Assembly: GCA_963691655.1 (NCBI GenBank)
Contig: OY829326.1
Coordinates: forward strand, 84,375,235-84,439,234
Reading direction: 5' to 3'
Origin: Toxonevra muliebris
Taxonomy: Eukaryota; Arthropoda; Insecta; Diptera; Pallopteridae
Length of the DNA stretch: 64,000 nucleotides
Below are positions 57,166-64,000 of the stretch, piece by piece; the first letter of the stretch is position 1, and the number at the start of each line of letters is the position of its first letter. Made by a program: the position numbers and the translations under genes. Under the pieces are notes generated by a model. That model was not told the DNA's origin. It did not search any database and saw nothing but the letters and a program-made list of their open reading frames with translations.

Positions 57166-59375
57166 TTAATTTCTTTTTTTCTCTTCTAAAAAAAAATCAC
57201 GAAAAAACGCTTCTTTTTAACCTTCTAATACACACCCAGAGAAATACTTACTTGGTTCGAAGAAAAACGGCTATAAAATTGAGGAAAAATGGGAATGATT
57301 TGGCGCCATAGAAACGGTTTCCTCATTTAGATATATAAAATTTCTTTGAATTGAGGAAATCAAATATTCAAATATGAGAAATTGTATATAATTAAGGTAA
57401 AATTTTCCTCAGTTTGAGGAATAATTTTCCATAAAGTCAATTTACTTTTTGGAAAAGAAATCCTCAATTTATGGAATATTTTCTACAATGTCGTTTTAAT
57501 TAAAAGACACGATTTCTATGTGTTTTTTTTACTTGTATTCATTTATTATTTTATTTTTAATAAGAATTAAGGTTTACATTCATACGTATTTTTACAAACA
57601 CTACAGGCATCGTCGCCTTGAAATGATCAAAAGATCCTTATGGCCACCAAAAAATTATAAATTGAACTTTATTGAAATTTATATCTTTTGAATATATTTT
57701 ATTTTTTTCACAATATATATATATATATATATTTTTTTTTCAAAAATTATATCAATAGCCACAAACCACTTCGCTTGAAGTAGAGACGCTGACTTAAAAA
57801 TTCAAAAGAAAAACAAAGCGTACGCGATTATCTGCTAAGGCCCAAAGAGTAAAGCTAGTTTTTTATATATATACAAAATTTTTGGTATATTCGTCTCTTT
57901 CTTACATTTTCATTTTTTATGCAAAAATTGGATGTAAGTTTAATTACCTTATTTTATTCTAAATAAGGTAATTTGTTCTTTTATGGTATTTTGATACTTT
58001 TGTTTTGCAGCCAAATGGTGCTGGAATTTTTATGTGCTCGTGCGACTAAATTTTGGAAAAAACGGGTTTATGGAAACGTCCATTGTTCCATGCGCATTTA
58101 TATTAACAATAGACCAAGTAATTCATAAAAGCTTTTGAGTTAAAATTTTATGCAGAGACGCGTTGTAAGGACTAAGTTTTAGAAAAAAATTATATTTGAA
58201 GATGTCCATTTACCACACCCATATTTTCTTGTGTTTTATTTCCTTTTTTATTTTACTTTTCTTTAGTTTTAGTTTTAACAATTTCATTGAAACTTGGGAT
58301 TTGATTTCAATTGGTGGGCAGCACCGCAATTAAATTTCCAAAAATGAAGAAAAAACTTACTTCAAATTGAACATCATGGTTGCATGAAAGGAGCACATTT
58401 TTCTTCATTTTGAGGAAAATTTACATAAACGAGAGAAATTTTCGTGGATTTAAATTGAGGAAACTTTTTCTTTGTTCTAGAGATGGGTATTTTTCTGGGG
58501 GCAGAACACCCCTTTAAGTTTTCAGTTTTTTATGTTATACATGAATAATAATAAATATTGGATTTAAATTTTCCTCAAGTTAAGGAAATCAGCATTTTGA
58601 AAAGTAGAACTTTAACAATGCAAAATTTTTAAAATACAAAATTTCAGGAAGCAGAATTTTGGAAACAGAATTTCAACCCGATCCCGAAAAATTAGTTTTT
58701 TCGAAAATAGGACTTTGTTTTCGTAAAAACAACATTACAAATTCAGGAAAGAATTAATCAAACTTATTTTTTCTAGTATGTTCTGAAGCTATTGTTGTGT
58801 AGAAGAATATTTTTAGATTTCAGATTGACTCCATATTTTTTTTTAGTTATTGTGCACGCAATGGCAAAAACCTTGTTTTGAAAAAAACAGGTTCAAAGTT
58901 TTGACTATAGGTTTTTAACATATAAAGTATACTTACGTTCGGTGCTATAATCGTCTATATCTTCGAAAGTACTCGGAGTTTCGCTCTGAAATTTTCCAAA
59001 CCATGAGGTGCAGGGACCCTTAAAAACACACTCTGCTCGATATTGGGATTTTATTGGCTCAGTTAAATTGTTTTGTCGCGAGCTGAAAAGTGTACAGTCA
59101 ACCAAAATTTGTACGGGTAGTTAGATTTAATGTGAATAATAATGTTCTGACAAAAGGAAGAATTTCTGTTTTAGCATACAAGTTGACATCTCATTAAACT
59201 TTTTGAAATAACAAGCGCAATACTTATGAAATCTGCTAAATTTAAATTCAAAATTTCAGTACAATAAAATTAAAATAAAACTTAACAAACTTTCGAGCTC
59301 TATAATTAGAAAACTCGATGAAGGATCTAGGGCTTACCTTTGTGGTAGTTTGTGCAATAACTTGGAAAATAACAT
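57166..59375 (-). CDS. Candidate small host gene B, three exons, product unrecognised
   Basis: Proposed exons on the minus strand: 59375-59338, 59082-58937 and 57185-57166 (204 bp with stop, 67 residues). Exon 1 starts ATG and ends CAAAG before GTAAGC (phase 2). Exon 2 follows ACACTTTTCAG and begins with the single base needed, reading SRQNNLTEPIKSQYRAECVF, then KGPCTSWFGKFQSETPSTF and EDIDDYST, ending before GTAAGTAT. Exon 3 follows a long T tract and TTAG and gives EQEKKRN-stop; AATAAA lies just beyond, near 57100. The start MLFSKLLHKLPQ could be a mitochondrial targeting peptide (inference). Phase agrees at every junction. I do not recognise the product. Confidence 0.5.
57235..58499. mobile_element. 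1.27-kb element with CCCAGARAAATAC ends and TTGAGGAAA subterminal repeats
   Basis: Left end CCCAGAGAAATACTTAC and reversed right end CCCAGAAAAATACCCAT are imperfect inverted copies, with GAAGAAAAACG/CAAAGAAAAAG further in. TTGAGGAAA or its complement recurs at least eight times near the two ends in both orientations. It fills most of the last intron of gene B. Its plan matches the element at 54734, so the two may be relatives. Confidence 0.65.
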
Positions 59376-60191
59376 ACATAATTATTAAAACAATTGTTTA
59401 AAGTACATATTGACATTGTTTTAGTGTAGTGACACATACTCGTACGTGCCAAGTGCATTCCTCATTAAATCAAATGTTCATAATGCTAGATGGCAACACT
59501 CTAAGGCAAATTTACTTATATGTATTTTACGAATTTACTTATGTATATGTTTTACACTCAATCTGAATATTTGTTAGTTGCGTTTGTTAAATATAGTATG
59601 TTGAAATTTTTGTAAGCCTATATAAGACATAATTATCTTATAAACTGAACTACTCATTAATTTTATTAAAATAAATGAAAAAATATATATATATTCAATA
59701 GTCTCTATCTGCAAGACCCTAATTTTTCAGGAGAGCGAAAAACAGTTCTAGTGTAGATAAATTTTGAATTTCTATCTTTGATTTTTGAGTCCTCACTAAT
59801 TACTAGGCTACGGCGACCACGCAAACCAAAAGAGATCTGGGAGAACCTTTATATAAGAGACTTAGAGAACTCGTGTCCTTCGAAATCCGAGACATACTGC
59901 GCGTCATAGAAAAAATGGTTTGACTAGGAAGGATGAAGACATGACAGCTCGCCCCATAGGGTACCACAATGGAACAACAGGTCTCAGTGTGTTTTTTTTT
60001 AAACAGCCCCAACAACGTACATATTGCAATATTTTCGAAATATAACAGTATATTTTATCTTTAGCACGTATAATTGTCATTTTAATATTTATTGCAAAAA
60101 AGCTTAAAACTGCCAATTTAAAAGAATTGTCGAGTGTTCAATTCTTCATATGCAATTTATAGGTGCTTGAAAGGATAATTCGACTTTGCAT
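59376..60191. other. No recognised gene; LINE-tail-like segment
   Basis: 59935-59990 (TAGGGTACCACAATGGAACA, then GGTCTCAGTGTG) resembles the inner part of the retroposon at 11939 and ends in a T run. It may be a 3' end of the same family. Confidence 0.4.
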
Positions 60192-61242
60192 CAGTGTTGA
60201 CATTTAAATTTTTTTGAAAGGGGGTTCTGACCTCCCCCCCCCCACGAAATGTAGAAACTTTATTCTAATTTTTTAGATTAATTGCCAATGGATGGAAAAA
60301 AGTCAAAATAAAATCTATTTAACGATATTTTTACCTCCATCGGTTTTTTTTATCTAAAAAGTCAAATATAAAAAATAAATTTGAAATCTTAGTTACACTA
60401 AGCGATCAAATCCGATTTGTTTTCTCCGTCATGAGGTTTGACTACGGACTCAAAAAGAGACGGTGATACTGAGCACTCCTGCATTCATAGTTTTTCTGGG
60501 TCAGTAACTGTTTTTGATTTAAGGGTTCGTCCTGAATCAGTTTGGAAAGTTTAAAAATTAATAAAAAATAGAAAATATTATCGGATCCTTGTAAAATAAG
60601 ACTTGCTTGAACCCCATTTTTTTCCTAAAACATTACGTGATGGGAAGTTTCTTTCGCAAAAACTCCATCTTATTAGCAAAACCCATGCAGTCTTAGAAGA
60701 CAATCTTAAAATGTAATTAATTTTTTAACTCATTATTGTTCAGAGCACCACGACTAGAAGTATCTCTTTCAATGCTGTGACGTTACGAATTTAGAGAATA
60801 TAAGCCAACCTCGTCCGGGTTCCTTATCATTGATAATGGCTAAAATTCCCAATGATGATCATTTGAAAAAAATGAGCCTCTACTATTTTTGGTAATTTTT
60901 TTGAGGTTGGGTACATCATCAGAAGTGGGAAGTCAATGAGTTAATGAAATTATGTCCCCACGATAAAAAAATTCACTAGAATGAACATTGAATAATATTT
61001 ATTTGAAAAAATTTAATTTGATTATTCTTGGAATTTTTTGTCACTTTTGGCCATTTTTTTGAGGTTAAGATTAAAAAAAATCGGAAAATTTTTCTTAAAA
61101 ATTTATTTTATAGGGTCCATCAAATGAATCATTGATTTAATTTATTGTATTTAAAAATCAGTTTGATAAAAATTATTTATGAATATTTTCTTCGAATGAA
61201 ACCCCCCCCCCCCCCCGAAAAAATTTTCTGGCTACGGCCCTG
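60192..61242. mobile_element. 1.05-kb non-autonomous element with CAG ends and poly-C tracts
   Basis: The left end CAGTGTTGACATTTAAATTT and the reversed right end CAGGGCCGTAGCCAGAAAAT both lead into a T run and then G/C homopolymers (60232-60243 and 61202-61216). AT flanks both ends. The terminal plan resembles the element at 4897 and the orphan end at 11466. No coding sequence was seen. Confidence 0.55.
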
Positions 61243-62936
61243 ATGGGACGGTAATAAGTTTGTTTTTTTTAGTAAATCTCTTTGTTAAAAATAAAAACAA
61301 AAAATCATTTTAAAAGAACCCCGAGTTATAGTGATCGAATTATTAGTCAACCTTAGTGTTCAAAATTTTTAAATTCTATATAATCCAAAATGGTTAAAAT
61401 AGTTTAAAATTTAAATAAAAAAAATATTAGGTTTATTTTATTTAAAAATTAATTTTTTTATTCATCACTGTTTTCTGAACTTTCTTCAGAAGAACTTAAA
61501 AATATCCTAAGCGATCCATGTCCATTGCTCGATTCGAAAAAAAAAAACATACGATAGGTAGAGACTTGAATTTTTTTATTTTATAATTGTCTTTAAATTG
61601 TTTTTTTTTTCAATTTGGTTCAATAGTTTTCCTGTAGATGGTATCCAAAAAAATCGCCATTATAGAAGTCCTCTCGGTACTCCAAAACAAAAAAATTAAT
61701 AAAAATCCAAAAATGTACATAATTTTCTGTAAGACAAACTATTATGAAGCTATAATAAAAAAAAATTACCAAAGCTTTAATTAAAAAAAACGATCGTAAT
61801 AATAGTCTATCTAGGTAGAACAAAATCCATAAAGTATTTCAAGATTTAGAATACCCGCCTATTTGAAAAAATATGTTTCGAAAAAAACGAGTTTAAAGAA
61901 TCAAATTCTTATAATACTCAATATATACGCACTTATAAATGCGTATATTTCAAAAACCATATTCTTTTTTTATATAAAATTTTAGAAGTGTATTCTATAC
62001 ACTATAAAGAAGCTTTGTATGGAAAAAAAAGTAGGTATTTTGGACCCCTTAACTAAAAATAAATTTCTAGATATCTATATAGAGATGTAAAACTTATTTT
62101 TAACATTTAACTGTGGAGGTGGTGGTAAATTTACCCTCTCTTTACATTTTTTTGAATTTTTGTTGTATTCAAAAAACTGGTTCTGAAATAAAGTGCACAG
62201 TTTTGTTGAACTTAAACAAAAAAATTCAAATTTTGTATTTATTTTATTTAAAAATGTATTAGCTTGTTTTCAAAAAACAAATAATGATCAAAAAACGTTT
62301 TTAGTTAAAAAAAAAATTTACCACCACATCACAGACTATGTCCAAAAATTCATATCCATAGGTAAAGATTAAAACGCGTTTTAATGAATTTTTTTTAAAA
62401 CAAAAATTTTTTAAATTATAACTGACTTCCAATTGTTTGTGCTTTTTTTGCAATTTTCTGCTGTAATTTTTGATGTTTTTTAGCGCCGTTTTTTTTGTCT
62501 TTCTTGGCATTTTACTTTGCCTTTTTCTTAGTTTTAGGTCCACAAAATCCGCTTCCGATTAGAAGGAAGGGTGAAGATGTGAATGAAAAAATTAATATTG
62601 GGGTTGTGGGTTAGAATAACAGCTCTAGTTGACCAAATAATTTTTCTATCCAGTGAAGATATTTGGAATCAAATCTGTAATTCTGGGTTATGATTTCAAA
62701 TATTAGTAGCTTATATAGGATATTGAAAGATTAAGAACTATCACTAAGATCGCTGATGAGGAATTGTGGCGGATTCCGATACGGCCGTCTGATTTGCCTG
62801 TCTCTATATACATTGTTGTTGTGATGACTACATTTGTTCATTAAGCCTATTTATATATATAACTTAAAAAAACGAATTTAACATGAACTTAAGTCATGAC
62901 TTTGAAAATTAACGTCTAGCCGGACCGAATCATTTC
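61243..62936. other. AT-rich stretch with weak coding-like traces on the minus strand
   Basis: A minus-strand tail reads FESSNGHGSLRIFLSSSEES then SENSDE-stop (about 61460-61540), followed by AATAAA-like sequence. A lysine-rich open frame (62301-62543) and another ending REDFYNGDFFGYHLQENY (61620) lie upstream on the same strand. They might be remains of one unknown element; I cannot join or name them. Confidence 0.3.
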
Positions 62937-64000
62937 TTTTTATTTATTTAATTACAGAACAAAGTACATAAGATAAAATCTTTTTCGTACAATAGTTGGT
63001 TTGTAAACAAATTATAACATAATCTCTAAGGGATATTTCGTTTTATACTTAAAAACTAAACTAAACTATACAGGTAACAAAACTTAATTTAGGTAGTTGG
63101 TTTTTTATTATTTGTTCTATTATTGGTTGGAGTAATATTGAAAAATTTAACGCTTGAATTCGCCATTGTTAACAACGCAACGTAAATGATTAGGCAAAGA
63201 ATTCCAAAGCCTGATGGTGTTAATGAAAAAGAGCTTTGATGAGTTTAAGTATTTAAAATTTGGAAGAATCAAAAACTTACACGATTGGACTTGCTAAATT
63301 GTAGTTTTTCAAACAGATATCTAGGAGTTCTCGTTATGATTAACTTTTGCAAATAGATACAGTTTCTAGCCTCGAGATATTCCACCAAATTCAAGCCTAA
63401 TAATTGTTTTCTCCAAGTCGAAATGTAGTCAAATTTTTTAAGGCCATAAACATATCGAGTGGCATTATTGAAAGCTACTTCAAGCTTATGAAGTGATTGA
63501 GAATCTTATTTACTATAAACGAGTTCAGCATAAGAAATTATTGGGAGAATCAATTGTATTACTACTTAATCTTTTTCTAGTGTCAAGAGGTAAAAACTCA
63601 GAGGTCATTCTTAGATTACGTACGGTAAGGAAAACCTTTTTTAAAACACTATTCACATGATCAACACAACTTAGAGACGAGTTCACATGGAAACAAAGAT
63701 TAACAATTTTACTAACAAATTCTAATGCAGACGCACCAACATATAAAGAAAGGAAAACAACATTAAGTAAAGATTTTCTAGAGATTGGTAAAACATAAGA
63801 TTTACTTGGGTTCACAGATAGGCCATTACAATTACTCCACTCATTAAGAGCTTTTAGCCCAATAGGACTGGACAGATACAATTGTATGTCGTCAGCGTAA
63901 GAGTGCACAGTAGAATGTTTGCAAACAAAAAAAATATCATTTATGAAAATACTGAAAGGAAGAGGACCTAAAATTGAACCTTGCAGGACACCAGATTTGG
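62937..64000 (-). pseudogene. Non-LTR retrotransposon reverse transcriptase and 3' end, truncated by window
   Basis: Entering at the right edge, the minus strand reads SGVLQGSILGPLPFSIFIND, then HSYADDIQLYLSSPIGLKAL, with the catalytic YADD intact, and GLSVNPSKSYVLPISRKS. After a stop near 63525, similarity continues as KLEVAFNNATRYVYGLKK and LLGLNLVEYLEARNCIYLQK, with further stops. The 3' end is an AATTAAATAAATAAA tail at about 62940-62955. This order (RT, thumb, short C-terminus, A-rich repeat tail, no RNase H seen) fits a Jockey/CR1-like element. The N-terminal part lies outside the window. Confidence 0.8.

Noticed and set aside
62301..62543. Lysine-rich 80-residue open frame as a nuclear protein gene
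   Set aside because: Lysine content follows the A-rich strand; no splice or domain evidence, listed only as a weak trace.

Overview
The window looks like a transposon-dense, AT-rich stretch of a higher-fly (brachyceran dipteran) genome. The inference rests on TATG/CATA microsatellites, very short GT-AG introns, and the mix of BEL, Gypsy, Jockey-type, mariner, hAT-like and piggyBac-like relics. A true fruit fly (Tephritidae) or close relative would fit, but nothing here identifies a species. There is no bacterial-style gene organisation, no rRNA or convincing tRNA, and no CRISPR array.

Layout: 0-33 kb is mostly intergenic or intronic DNA. It holds a GC-richer island at the left edge, a hAT-like element (4.9-6.3 kb) enclosing a Jockey reverse-transcriptase relic, a mariner relic (7.8-8.3 kb), a piggyBac C-terminal relic (11.0-11.45 kb), several inverted-repeat elements and MITEs, three Tc1/mariner-like fragments, and two small exon-like segments near 18.2 kb. 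From 33.1 to 44.7 kb is a retrotransposon block: a decayed BEL/Pao element, an apparently intact Gypsy element of the CsRn1 type (37.9-43.0 kb; LTRs with no difference that I can see, gag, pol, a slippery site and a PBS) sitting at its 3' side, then a broken RNase H domain from a non-LTR element. From 44.8 to 52.8 kb are long inverted-repeat elements, including a three-level nest whose inner two members are bounded by TTAA. From 54.2 to 59.4 kb I propose two small, tail-to-tail host genes with GT-AG introns; each has an inverted-repeat element in its longest intron. The right end holds a further inverted-repeat element (60.2-61.2 kb) and the 3' half of a non-LTR retrotransposon on the minus strand that runs off the window.

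How the parts relate: almost everything recognisable is mobile DNA in different states of decay. Only the Gypsy element looks capable of encoding its full protein set. One protein family (an uncharacterised, repeat-associated family recognised by a GERFHQD-like motif and an EWRLF..SSKRSLKAVLL-like block) occurs as three broken copies, and each lies inside an inverted-repeat element. That recurrence is the best candidate here for a poorly described mobile system. The host-gene models are inference from splice signals and reading phase; neither product is recognised.
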